The position numbers and the translations under genes were made by a program. From NCBI RefSeq assembly GCF_051020955.1, contig NC_135018.1, positions 4,874,814-4,938,813 on the forward strand: a stretch of 64,000 nucleotides of DNA, written 5' to 3'. The DNA comes from Megalopta genalis. Its lineage: Eukaryota; Arthropoda; Insecta; Hymenoptera; Halictidae. How positions within the stretch are numbered: the first letter of the stretch is position 1; each line of letters begins with the position of its first letter. The notes below the pieces were generated by a model. It saw only the letters and a list, made by a program, of their open reading frames with translations. It was not told where the DNA came from and made no database searches. Positions 37,001 to 49,631 of this stretch are shown in pieces.

Positions 37001-39186
37001 GGCGAGAACGAAGGGCACGTGGTGAATAACGTACACACAGCCTGTGAATACATTTGTTTCTTTGTAGACTTATTTATGCGGACATGCGTAACGACGGAAT
37101 TTTAAGTAGTTACAGATAAGAAAATTGTTGGCCCCCTTTATATGTAGGCATGTATCGCGCACAATTACAACGTAGCTGAGCCTTGTAATACGCTCGGTTT
37201 ACACCGAGGGAAGATCTGCGATGCTTTTAATCACTTGATTGATACATAACTATGCCTGATACTCAGGCAGGTGATAAAAACGATGGTTCAGGCAAATTTG
37301 ATATTGCAAAACAAAAGAATGCCTTATCTTCCAAGTGGTTCTTAGTTTCAAGCGAAGGCCCTCGTTACCCTGATAAATCTAAATTCTCCGAATCGTTTGC
37401 AGAAATGACCAGAGAATAATCCGAATAAAATTTCCACTAAAAATAATTACATGATCTGATTCTGATTTCCGTGTTACACTTTAATTTTGTTTCATTCGTA
37501 ATATTAAAACTTAAAAATTTGAGTCTCTCATAATTGAGTAACCTTTTTAGTTTACGCACGAATCCTTCAACTGTTCCGTGACATAATGCGTTAATCTTCA
37601 ACCTAAGCGCACTAAAAATATCAGTCTCCCTTTACTTAATAATATCTTACCTCGCACACGAGTTCGTAGCTCTGCAATCGATTTCAATAGCAGAACCGAA
37701 CAAAGGAGCAAACGAGCAAGCGCAATTACAGTCGTCGTCCATCTAAAGCTCCCTTTACTAATGCTTGAGACCGTTCACCGAAACTGGTTTAATTTTTCGA
37801 TGGAAAACCGATATCGTATATTGTACATTTCGAAATTTCTTTTCACAGAAATTACACGTTATCGCAAGGAGTGCCCCGCCATATGCAAATACAGTCGTAA
37901 TAATCGTTAGACAACTTAATTATTGGGCTGGTAAACGTCTCCGATTCGAACAAAGAAAAAAATATTGCACAGTGGAGGCTCGACCAACGTTCGCGAGCGT
38001 TGCTAACATGGCGTTCTTCTAACGTCTTCCTACCGATAAAACGTAGGATGAATTTAATACCGTAACATGCACGCGCGTGTTGCACACGCAACAGCCACGC
38101 ATGCTACGGTTAATTGTAATTTATGCTCGAGCGACTTAGGTCTACATCTCGCGCCGGTTACTTCATCTATATACTCCGCACTTTTTGTCCCCGTTCTTTC
38201 CTTCTCTCTCCCTCATCCCTTTCTCACACTGTTTGATTAATTTCGCGAAATAACCTGTTTAATTAATCGGCGGCTAACTCGCGAAACACCGTGCCCGATC
38301 GCGACATTATTCACCTAGCGATGCCTAGTTAAAGGATAGGCTTGTGCATCTTCCCCTTTAAGTGCCAACTTCCTCCTTGCTTGTAAAAAATTGATTAGTC
38401 AGATTTACTAACGATCAACCAGTGTTACGATTAGATTTTCTCATACAGTGTTCCATCTAGCTGGAGCATCTCAACCCTGATATGGTACTATACTTCTTCA
38501 GACTATAAGGTGTCACACTAGGATCTTTCTAAAAATATTAGAAAGATATTTTATCAAAAGCAGAAAATTTATAATACTTCTCGATTGAAACTGCAAAATC
38601 CAAACGCTCGAAAGAAGTTAAACGAAACTCTGCAATCGCAATTATCTGGAACTAATTATAGTATGATTTTATTGGGCCATGGAAGACCTTGAGGTACCAT
38701 TGCGATAATTATTGATAACAGAAAAATATGTCAGAGGAAATCATGACTAAATTAGATAGAAGGTACATTACAATAAGCAATCATTTTTCTCAAGCGAACA
38801 TTTTTCATGATTTAGGGGTCATTGACATTTTTAGTAAATGAAATATTTGAAAAACAAGAAAACAAAAAATAATCTAGACGAAAATGAGTTCATCGTTCTA
38901 GATAAATAATAATATTCAACAATTTGTACATGAGATTAGTTAAGAAAGGGCTGCGATATTGGTATCGCACATACATTTTAAATGTTGGTTAAGAATTTAT
39001 AATTTCTTCTTAAGTCTTCGAGATATTCTTTATTGTAAAAACATTTTATTTATATCTTGTCCATCAATAAATATATTGCTGTATACCTTAACGTGCACTG
39101 ATAAATATCGTAAACAAATATTTGCAACAAAATTTTAAAAGACTTGATTATCTTGGTTTTCCCGCTCAAACGCTTAAACTAACTAG
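34001..39186. other. AT-rich spacer with candidate regulatory islands
   Basis: GC-richer islands occur at about 35240-35700, 36830-37040 and 37640-38350. The last two contain TTAATTAAC and TTTAATTAATCGG beside CpG-rich sequence, a pattern often seen in conserved insect noncoding DNA. A TTAACCCTTATG-type end (minus strand, at about 35240) may be a single piggyBac-like terminus; no partner was found. No gene is supported. Confidence 0.35.
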
Positions 39187-40135
39187 CTTCCGAGATACCC
39201 GAGTACTTGGGTACCCATGAGAAAAATTGCCCAAGTACTCGGCTATTTCATAAGATATATAAGATACATGAAATTCGTAAGAAAATAAAATCACGTACAA
39301 CTGCGACTAAAATTCTGATTTAAAGGTATCAAAATTGATCAGTGGAAATAATATGAAAAATTATATTTATTTTAAGATACAGTTTCTCTTTTTATAACTC
39401 TTACTTAAATATTTAAGTAAATCGAATTTTACATTTTGATTTTGAAATAAAAATATTAATGAATCAACATTTTCTGGCAGTAAACTATTGCGTTTTGCCT
39501 TAGTTATTATACTTCTAGCTGTAGAAAATAAACGTTCTGAAATAACAGATGTAGAGCTGGAATGCTCAAATATACCTTTGCCAAATTTAATAATTTTTTA
39601 TATTTTTTTTATAGTTGGCTTTGTTACTAACAACTTTAACATTAAATATCTCGAAAACTATAAACCGTCTGCACTCAAAGTCGAGTATCATTATATTCAG
39701 TTTTACGAACTCTACCCCTGTGTACAGTCTCATCAAAAAGTGAGCGTCACGTCTGGGGACCTCTCCTTGTTAAAGTTTGTAAAAACAGTAATATGTACTC
39801 CAGAAAAACTGTAAAATCATCTTATATAATATTATAGAATATAAAGTTTCCTGAGGAAATATCAGCAAAAAATTATTTTCGATATGACAAATAATTATTG
39901 ACTAATACCAATTAAAATGTAAATGATTTGTGACTAATATCTAATTTAATTAGATTAATCATATTTTTAGTTATTAATCAAACTTCTCTAAAAGAGAAGA
40001 ACTCTGTTTGCTCAAGTCTACTCAACTCTGATAATACGCGATTTTATTTCCTCATGTATTTCATGTATCTCATATATCTTATGAAATACCGGATATATAC
40101 CCAGAAAATGTTTGTCAACCCAGGTATCTCAGAAG
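39187..40135. mobile_element. Degenerate hAT element with long imperfect inverted ends
   Basis: The left end starts CTTCCGAGATACCCG and the right end, reverse-complemented, starts CTTCTGAGATACCTGG. About 60 bp further in, TATTTCATAAGATATAT occurs on the left and its inverted counterpart on the right, so the imperfect inverted ends cover about 100 bp. TAACTAG and TAACTCG beside the ends may be remnants of a target duplication, but the exact edge is uncertain. The 949-bp copy still encodes a piece of hAT transposase on the minus strand. Confidence 0.7.
39395..39560 (-). pseudogene. hAT transposase C-terminal dimerisation domain fragment
   Basis: The minus strand reads STSVISERLFSTARSIITK, followed by AKRNSLLPENVDSLIFLFQN. 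This matches the conserved C-terminal hAT dimerisation motif, in which an S-S/A-x-x-SER-x-FS-x-A-G core is followed by R-x-R-L-x-P-x-N-V-x-x-L-x-FL. About 50 codons remain open; upstream the frame degrades and no catalytic domain is seen. It is a dead fragment inside the inverted ends described for this locus. Confidence 0.75.
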
Positions 40136-41359
40136 TAACTCGGATATCAGAATATCATAAATGAGAACTCTGCTACGAATATCAACTCCGCTTTATTTGC
40201 GCGCTATTTCTACTTATCAAGAGTATTTTTGTATAGAATTATCCAGCTCATGAGCATATCTATTATCTATTTCGAGTGGCAGCGGTCGTGCACGAACATT
40301 TCAGATGCTAAATGTTCGGATTGATGTCTGAATGTCTTCATTCCGGAGTTTACGTCTTTCAGCGGAACGCCTCGGCTTTCTGCAGATCCGCTTTGTCTCG
40401 ATCGATGTTCAGAAAAAAGACCGTTCCGATCGAACCCAGCCGGAATAGGCTATTCAAGGATACGAGCAAGGGCCGACGATTATTGAGCGGGTAGAGATAA
40501 AAGGTTTGGCTCCCATAAAACAAAGTGCACGCGGCTTCACTTTATGCTGATCGATTTGTGGTGATTTTATAACTTCGCCTGTCCATAGTTGTTCTTGTGA
40601 AGATGCCGTGGTTCAAACAAGCCGCGATACTTTATATCCGCGGTGTAAACGCGAAATATAGCTCTACATATTCAGAGGAAAAGGGCTCGGGTACGTCGCA
40701 GAGTTTTTCTAAAAACGTTCCTTTGTGTTCGGTACGTGTCCATAACTTGATCAAGTCGCCAATTTAGCAGCTAATAAAATCGTTAATCTTGTCTGCGAAA
40801 ATATGTTTCTTATATTTATTGCTTTAGATTCATTGTAAATATAATGATACACTCTCTAATAAAATAGAAAATATTTTCATCTTATATTACCATAAGACAC
40901 ACACCACTATATCGGGTATAGGCAACAAGATGTAACATATAATTTATTTCTACTCCTTTCATACTGTATAAATAATATTACACAATGGGCGGTTTGAATT
41001 CTCTCGTCAGAACTACACGATTATGCTACTCTTCAAAATTCCAAAAATACTTTTATCAGTACTTGTATTTAATACAATAATTCTCCTGTTAATTATTCCT
41101 TCTATGAAGAAATATTTTAATGACAGATGGTGAGTCACTTTTGCGCATGCGTCACTGGTTATACATAAAGCTGCCGCTGAAGATATCTACTGAGACTTTA
41201 CACTCAGAAAATGAAAAGTACTTTTCACATGTCTACATCGTTTTCATAATCTGTTTAACAGAGATCAAAGAGCAGTAAGATCATCTCTCGAACTTTCAGA
41301 GTTGTACAAATTCGAATAAATGTTTGTATCGTTACTATTACAAAAACAATAACAACGTT
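40136..41359. other. Intergenic DNA beyond the MELK 3' end
   Basis: A GC-richer patch at about 40260-40720 is followed by AT-rich sequence that should include the MELK 3' UTR. No other gene is recognised. Confidence 0.4.
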
Positions 41360-44300
41360 TCAAATCGGACACTTTGATTCTGTCGAACCTTCAGATTCTG
41401 TAGAGAGATCTTTGGCCGCCAGAGCGAGAACTTCTTCACACACACGCTTATAAACCCACGCATCCCCTTTCAATCTCTTCCTTCGGATACCGACTAATAA
41501 TTTGTCGTTCGACACACCCTCTAATAAGCACACTTCCAACTCAAACGAACAAGCGTTTCTAGAGGAAAATGGTCGCGTTGTATCTTTGTTTTCTTCTGTA
41601 CAATCTTCTGTTTCTCCCTGAAGAATAAATCTATGGGAACATAGAAAGAGATATTAAAATATTTATGAAAATTTTAATATTCAAAACAAAGTCAAATTCA
41701 AATTTTGTAAATGTTACTCAAACATGTTTAAATATTACAAAGATATAAATCACAGTTAAACCGTAAAGAAAATATTGCAGTTGGAAATTTGACTACTTTT
41801 TAAAATTAATTATATTAAACAACGTATCGAAATTATTAACGTTCTAATGTAATGTTTTGTATTACCCTTTTTGATGACACATGATCCCTTTGCGTCGAAG
41901 TGCTCGACGTAATTGTGAGAGTACATATTTAGGATCGTCGCTGGATGTCGACGATACATTGAAAAGACCCTTTAACGATAACAAAATATGTTATGTAATA
42001 AATTAGATAATTTAAAATGTATACTACGCTTTTAATGCGCCTAATCAGATACAAACTTTGCCGGACAGAACATTGGGTTGGTCAGGATCAATATTCTCAT
42101 TCTTAACGCGCCGCTTAGGCGTAAGGACACACCGTACTCGATTCAAGCCGCGTTCTAGACCCATTATTACTTTCCTTGCACTACCTGGCGTAGACGACTG
42201 CGTTCCCCTAAAAGTGATTGCCTTTTTTATATAATAACAGTATAATAATTGGGTCATTTTATACATTACAAAAATTTACCGTGTTTCTAATACTGGCGTA
42301 TTGGTTGGAGTAGAAACAGTTCTATCCTTTTCTACGGTTCTCTTAGCAGGAACTGTAAACATTTTTATTTGCAATATTATTTAGTAGAAAATGTACGTGA
42401 AACTTAATTAACGAAATAAAAACCATTGACAAGTGGAAGATTGAAGAAACTTTAGTAAATTAGATTAAAGGAGAAAACATAAAAGGTATTGTACCTTTTG
42501 AAAAGGAACAGGATAAAGAATTCTTACAGGTAGTTATTTGTAACCCCAAATTGTGTTTGTTCACAAGTCGTTGCTCTTCGCTAATTATCTGCTTTTCACA
42601 CAACTACAGCAATTAATGGCACTTGAAAACTTTCATTAAAGTTTCTAATTAGGTAGCTACCATCACCTAATTAGAAATAAACTTTAGAAAATATATTACA
42701 TTACCGTGGTCGTAATAGAGCAAAAGTACATCTAACTTTCATGAAAAGCTGTAAGTGCAGATTTATTTAAACCAAGTGTCTTTTTTATATTGTAAAAAGT
42801 ACAGGAAAACAAAATTTGCTATTTTATTTAACATACCAGGGGAACATATGTCATCTACTTCTTTGCTTCGAAGTCGTTTTCGTCCAGGCAAATGCGGTTC
42901 CATGAAATTGTCATCTAGACAAGCATAATGAAACGTAAACTAACGACAGAAGTAAATTAGTAACAGTTACTTAAGTTCATTAAGTAAAAGTAAATTAACG
43001 ACATGCATAAAAAATATAATAATTTACTGTTAACTGTTTCAGGCGTATTTGGCAAAATGTTATAAGTTGCTTCTAATACTGGTGATTTCCTACTACGTTT
43101 GTTTCTTGGAGAATAATCGAGTTTTATGACATTATTCATTCCTTCTCCGCTCTATAAATAATAAAAAAAGAACATATAATATTTTGAAAAATATATGTAT
43201 CTAGCATTGCTTTACCTCTGGTTTAAAATAAGACTTTGCTGAAGATGATATTCGAAGTGAGAGACCACGAAGTTTTCTATCCAAAAGTAAAAGATATGTG
43301 GCAGTCTTATAATCAGTTCGATCACTTTTTAAGAGTTTCTTCCATATATCTGAAGCATTTTCACCACATATTGCAGACATAGTACTTAACACATCATTAT
43401 CTTTTTCAAACTGTAAGTACAGAACATTTATTAATTTTTTCTATATACAGGGTTGAGGCATTTAAAACAGATCAGCTGAATAACTCGTTCGTCTCCAATA
43501 GAAAAAAAATTCCAAAAAAGAAAAAATTGCTATATTTGAAGGGGCATATAATTTAGTGACAACAGTTTTCTATGGATGGAAAGGTAGAGGACACAATATT
43601 TTATTCCAGAATCTTACTCTATGTAAAAATTACTCTTTATTTTTCGTCCGAAGCATTTTTTTATACGAGCTTTAGTTTTTAAGATATCGAGGGATACACA
43701 TACAAAATTTGAAATTTTCATACAGAAATTTCTTCTCTCATACATCTTTAGACATTTTGCCAGAATTTTTAAACGAAATTTCTTTGGGCATTCGACAATC
43801 CATGTAGTTTCAGCATGACAGATGCTCTGCTCATTTCAGACAGAATGTTACAGAATTATTAAACAAAAAATTTGGAAATTGCTGGATTGTTCGATTAAGA
43901 AGAAACAAATGACCGGCATGATCTCCTGGCCTGACACAGTTAGATTTTTATTTGTGGGGAAAATTAAAAGAGCAAGATACTGATGGCAATAGACGACATG
44001 CAAGAATGGATAAAAGAGCCTGTACTCTGATAGATGCAACTAAAATTTGGCATGCAGTGTTATCCATGTCTCAATGTTTTAGATTATGTATCGATGTTCA
44101 AGGTCGCTAAAACATTATCAAATATCTATAGTTCTGTATGTGCTTATCTCGATAACTTAAAAACTGAAGCTTCTACGAAAAATTATATAGGACAAAAATT
44201 ATTTCCTTTTTATGTGCAATAAGATTTTGGAATAATAAATATACCATTCTATTTAAAAAAACAGCTTTGACTTTCATATGTCCTCTACACCTCCTAACCC

Positions 44301-45757
44301 CCACTCATAAAATTATTGTTACCATGTTATGTGCTCCTTACTTATGTCTGGAACTTTTTTTTCTATCGTTAAAGACAAACGAGTTATTCAGGTGATAGGT
44401 TTTAAATTCCCCACTCTGTATATTACTAGACAATAAAAGCACCTTACATTGGTTTTGTGCAAAAATGAAACAGGGTTGAGAAATCCTGTTGTGATCCATG
44501 GGTGATTGCACAATTCTTGTATAGTTATCCTCTTCTTTGGATCTATCTGTAACATTGCTCGTATAAGTCTTCTACTGCTATTTGATAAATAACTTGGTTC
44601 ATCATATTTGCCACTCTAAAAAATTAAACTGTTATAAGTACTTTCCATAAGGAAGTCATATTGAAGCAATTTGTATTTATTTCATTCCATTACAAATCAT
44701 TTTTATATAAGACAAAATACTTACAAGAATCTTTCTATAAAGACTCTCTATACTGTTATCATCAAAAGGGAGAAAACCACAAAGTAATGCATACAAAAGA
44801 ACTCCCATACTCCATATATCCACTTCTGAACCTATAAGCACAAAATTAATTTACTACTACTAAAAATATTTAAAAATGTATTTTTAAAAAATAAAAAATA
44901 CCTAAATATTTTTTTCCTAATATAAGTTCTGGGGCAGCATAATTTGGAGAGCCACATGATGTTTGCAAATGTGATTCTATTCCATTTTTTGGCTTTGCAC
45001 ATAATCCAAAGTCTATAAGCTTTAAATTTTCATCTCTGTCCAATAAAACGTTTTCCTATGTACAAAATAATATAGTTTGACATTTATATGTAATCAAATA
45101 CAAAAACAGAGATTAGCTTACTGGTTTTAAGTCACGATGTGCATATCCTAAACTATGTAGATATGATACAGCAGAGACAATTTGACGAAAAAATTTCCTT
45201 GATTCTGTTTCAGATAGCCTATTTTTTTCCACTAAAAATAAAAATTATATTTTAATTATTTGTTTACCTTCTTAAACTATTTAAACAATAAATAACTACA
45301 TTAGTAACAATTATTTGTCCATTGCTTGTCAAGTCTATAATTTAATTAATTTGGAAAAAACAGAATAAAACTGAAACTGAAAATGTTACCTATGTGGTCG
45401 AATAATTCTCCTCCCGAACAATATTCTATCACCATAAAATAATGACTCTCTGTTTCTATTACTTGATATAATCTACAAATGTGTTGATGTAGTAAAGTTT
45501 TGAGTGCTTTAACTTCTAATTTAACTCTTGGCAAGTCGTCCTAGAAATACAGACAATTATTTCAATTGAATTAAACAAAATTGACGTATCTATTCAATTT
45601 TAGAGCTACTTACGCCCAGTGCAGTTTTGTCCATTATTTTGATAGCAACTTTTTCGCCGGTCGCAACGTGCGTTGCAAGTTTAACTTTTGCGAAACCTCC
45701 ACTTCCAATAGTCTTTTCCAAATCGTATAAACCCTTGAGCGCAGCATGTCGCACCAT
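41360..45757 (-). CDS. MELK: Maternal embryonic leucine zipper kinase (MELK), 609 aa
   Basis: An AMPK-related Ser/Thr kinase of cell division and proliferating cells. Thirteen exons, all in phase: 45614-45757, 45390-45540, 45122-45231, 44902-45055, 44725-44831, 44448-44615, 43216-43410, 43028-43151, 42837-42914, 42280-42352, 42057-42207, 41866-41969, 41360-41630. The kinase domain (about 11-264) shows GSGGFAKV (18-25), VAIK Lys40, HRDLKPEN (from His130), DFG (150-152) and activation-loop Thr167 in LQTSCGSP. A UBA-like segment follows, then a variable linker, and the C-terminus is a KA1 domain (LERGLNRVRCVLTP; FELEVCLL; RRKRLKGDAWVYKR). The human protein is 651 aa, so the length fits. Donors 8 (GTAAAT) and 11 (GTTTGT) were chosen by reading phase. 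Intron 6 is almost entirely a transposon relic. MELK is certain by family; exact ends of exons 8-12 are slightly less sure. Confidence 0.93.
43448..44418 (+). mobile_element. Tc1/mariner-superfamily relic filling a MELK intron
   Basis: TA target duplications lie at 43446-43447 and 44419-44420. The ends are long inverted repeats of about 62 bp: CAGGGTTGAGGCATTTAAAAC on the left, matched by CAGAGTGGGGAATTTAAAAC from the right, and both continue through CTGAATAACTCGTT to an A-run. The interior keeps a decayed transposase frame. At 971 bp it is shorter than a full element. It lies 37 bp from MELK exon 7 and 29 bp from exon 6, antisense to the gene, so without it the intron would be about 64 bp. 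Confidence 0.88.
43808..44110 (+). pseudogene. Decayed IS630/Tc1/mariner-type transposase, catalytic C-terminal part
   Basis: One frame from 43808 reads FQHDRCSAHFRQNVTELLNK, then CWIVRLRRNK, stop, PA, stop, SPGLTQLDFYLWGKLKEQ. This corresponds to the family pattern FQQDGAPAH...WPARSPDLTPLDFFLWG. The aspartate in QHD is the second catalytic residue and the one in QLDF is at the usual third site. The two in-frame stops replace the expected Trp and Arg (TGG to TGA, CGA to TGA), and SPD has become SPG. The first catalytic region is missing, so the copy is inactive. Confidence 0.8.
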
Positions 45758-46311
45758 TGCAATAAACTTTCAAATGAATACACAAGTAACTCTATACTTA
45801 ATTACGCGCTGTCAATCACATAACTTTTGAACTCTCAATCTTTAACGTAAACAATTTTTTGAAGCCAATCAGCACAAAGGATTTCACACGGCAACTTCCG
45901 ATCATCAATGCTACCACTCTTAAAAAATGAATTTAGTGACCATGTTGCGTCGCCATGTGGTAGGATTGAGGACAATTTTTGAAATTAAAGTTAATTTTGC
46001 AATAACTTCTTTTTAACAAATCTCTACTAATTCATAGCAACTTAGAAACTATTGTATCTGAAGAATAGGAACTTTTCCTGTTTAAATCAAATACAGATAG
46101 TAAACAGCTTGTAAAAATAATTTTGTAGACATAATTATATCATGAATTTTTTTAATTTTTAATTCTTACATAATGCCTTAATAAAAATGTTTTTAAAATT
46201 ACAGGGAAATGCATAGTTGACAGAACGAATTAAGTATCTGAAGAATGAGCAGAGTACTCCACTATTCGAATTATTTAAAGTTCCCAAACAATTGAGTACT
46301 AATTTAAGTAT

Positions 46312-46366
<55 letters not shown>

Positions 46367-46934
46367 ACAGTTTTAATGTTCAGTTACACTTCTTAATTTT
46401 ACGTGAAATTTTGCAAATTTGCAAGAATACAATCGCAAAAGTATAATTAAAACATGTCACAAACTTCAAAAGGTATGAAGAGGTTATCCGTGCGTGAGGT
46501 AATCACTTTAAAATAGAATATTGAAATACAACTTATACCTTATTGACTTATAGTAAAAGAATCTTTAATTTACAGTATAATGCTATACAGTTAGAAGACA
46601 CATTTACTGTTCATTCAATCACTTTAGCCTATATGTATTATAGAATTTTTCTTGACAATCAAAGAATTATATTTTTGAATATAACCTCATGACAAAAATA
46701 TAAAAAAAACTGTCACATAACTATATATAAATTGTAATTTACATTTAAATATTGATGTTAATATTATTTAATTTATAGCAAATGTAAGGCTAGACCATCT
46801 ATACAAAAAATCAAGTATTTCAGGACAAGAAATGAATCTGACAAGAAATGAATTTGCAAACATTGTAAATAGATGTAGATTGCTTCATAAATAATATTTC
46901 CTGATGTTGCGTAAATAATAAAAGAACAAAAAAT
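45758..46934. other. Intergenic: MELK promoter side and cyclophilin 3' end
   Basis: AT-rich DNA between two minus-strand genes, MELK starting at 45757 and the cyclophilin stop at 46935. It should contain the MELK promoter and the cyclophilin 3' UTR. No TATA box was picked out. It includes a TA microsatellite at 46316-46361. Confidence 0.5.
46316..46361. repeat. (TA)n microsatellite
   Basis: About 22 TA units between MELK and the cyclophilin gene. Confidence 0.9.
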
Positions 46935-49579
46935 TTAGTCTTTGGAGTGTTGACTACTAGAACTAGTTGAACGTGAACGGCGTTTAAATTTCGGTTGATT
47001 ATTAGAGTCCGACATATTGTCACTCTTTCTTCGATTCTTATCTGCATCGTAATTGGGATTAGAGTTGTGTGTCCTTCTATAATCATTACGTCTATCATAA
47101 TATCTATAATTTTCTCTGCCTGGTCTATTTATTCTATAAGAATCTCGCCTGCGTGGATAATAGTTTCGTCTATTTCGTCTGTCACGACTATTCCTACGAT
47201 CATAATCCCTGTCCCGAGATCTTCTGCGATCCCGTGATCTCGAGCGACCACTTCCTCGTCTTCTACTCCTATCGCGCGAATCACGTCGCGAAGATCTATC
47301 GCCGTAAGATCGATGTGAGTCACGTTTTACTGACTTTTCATTTTTATGTTTTCCATCTGTTTTATCCTTTATCATCGAATCATTTACATCAGAATTGGTG
47401 TTCAAGTTATCAGGATCCTGTTCCATGTTCTTATTGTCGACCGTCTTTTCTTCTAACTGATCGTTTTCTTTGTTCTCAAGCTCTTCAGATACCCGTGCAT
47501 CAGTATCAAACTTGTCTATTATTTGATTATCTTCGTCCGGATTCTCTGTGAACTTTTTAATTCTATCTGCTTCACGCTTCTTGGTTTCCTCTTCTTTCTT
47601 TAAACGTTCCTTTTCTAATTTCTGCGGTACAATTTTATAATTACACAATATTGTAAGTAAAGAAAGAACTGCTAACTATACATTACATGCATATTTAGAC
47701 TTCTGATTTTCAATAAGTGTGTCTTACAAGTATAAATCTGGAAATCTTTTTTCTCGCCCCCCCCCCCATGTACAATTGCAAAACAATCAATTTAAAAAAT
47801 TATGCAAATTTTCAATATAAGGGATGATTTATGTTTCTAATAATAATCACTCATGCAGTTACTCTCGTTATTCTACAGACTGAATACGCATTAGCAGAGT
47901 ATATGAAGAAATTTAATTTCACCACGCAATGGAGGAAATATTTGTTTTACAGAAGACAGTCAAAGAAAATACAAATCATATTTTGTTTTCAATACAGAAA
48001 TCAGGAGTTTTGCAAAACGTGTGTCGATGATAACGGTAGCCAACGCTGATATAGCGGTCAATTACTTAATTGCATAATATAACAGAACCACCAAATACTA
48101 AATACGTTGAGCATTAAACACGAAAGAAAAAGTTAAAATTTCTTAAAAATTGTTATAATTATAAAATGTCTAGTACCTGAAATTCATGTAATTTTATTGT
48201 ACGATTCTGAGCCTGTTTCCAATGAGGTGGTGTGACGCTTCTCGAACGGCTACGTGAGGGTGTATGATATCGCTGTAAATTTGATTATAGGTATTTACCT
48301 TCATTGTTTGATTAAAGAAGTTATCACAATTTACAATCGAAATATTTTTAAATATTTGAAAAATGCATACATACCGTGTACCATAAATTGTACACAAATA
48401 CTTACAAATATTCCTCTTCCTTTAAATACACGACCAGTTTTTCTATGTGATCGTACCCGATCCCTTCCATAGTGTTGTCTAAATTCTTTTTGATTTGCAT
48501 TATTAGTAGGCCCTGCTCTGTACAAAAATTTATTCGCTGGAACTTCCGGTATTTCATCTGGATCAATTTTCGTTACTGATACAAGTGGATGAGGTTTTCC
48601 AAGATCATCTTCATTTGAATCGTGTATTTCGCCGTCTTCTGACTTCGCCCTTTTTTTACTGCAATATTAACAGAAGCTGTTATTTAACTGATTGCTAACT
48701 TTAACTTTTTAGATGAATTCCAGAACATATACTTTTTCTTGGCTTTTTTCTTCTTTTTCGACTTTTCTGCGTAAGAATCTGAGTCTGAGCCTGACGAACT
48801 ACTCTCTTTTGTTTCGCGTTTCTTTGCTACAAATAATAACAATGAAATAAATTTTAAAGTTAATTATTTTTTCAAATAAATTGTTGTACAAATTCAACGT
48901 ACCTTTACTTTTGACCTTTAACACAAGCTCTCCACAATTTACAACCTTAGCATCTTGCAGTGGACGGGACATACGGTCTACTGGAAGTCCCTCAATATGT
49001 GAAACAATTTCCTGGCCAGATACTACTTCTCCAAAAACCACATGGACACTGAAAACGTTTATATTCAACTATAAGTATAGTAGTCGAAAATAATTGCAGA
49101 AAGAGTTCAAGGCAATATTTACTATTACTTACTTGTCGAGGTGAGGCGCTGGTTGTGTTGTACTACAACAACAAAATATGATTAAGGGGATGAGAGATGA
49201 ACAGAAAGAGCCAGCTTTCATTGGTCATTGTGTTGTAGTAGTGGTGTGCAGACCCTTCCCTCATGACTACACAGAAATATGGCTAAGTTATTCATTCCTC
49301 CAAAGATATTCTTATTTCTATGCTTTCTAATATTCTTCAGACGTACGATATGATTTCATACCATAGACATACTTTTGTACTATTATAGACTATCAAATTT
49401 AAAATGACCTTACATAGCATCAGTAATTGGAAAATGATAGATCTATTAGAAATATCAAAACACACCCAAATTTCATTTTATTTAATTAATGTATCTCCTG
49501 TTATTGATTTAAAGCACATTTAAAAATATACTAAAGCCTAGAAAATGGTTAAAATGTGAGAATAATATATATATATATA

Positions 49580-49631
<52 letters not shown>

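Noticed and set aside
41611..41620. Acceptor TTCAG at the start of the last MELK exon
   Set aside because: Reading phase from the previous exon would give a stop. The acceptor at 41631 adds Phe-Ile-Leu-Gln and keeps frame with the KA1 domain.
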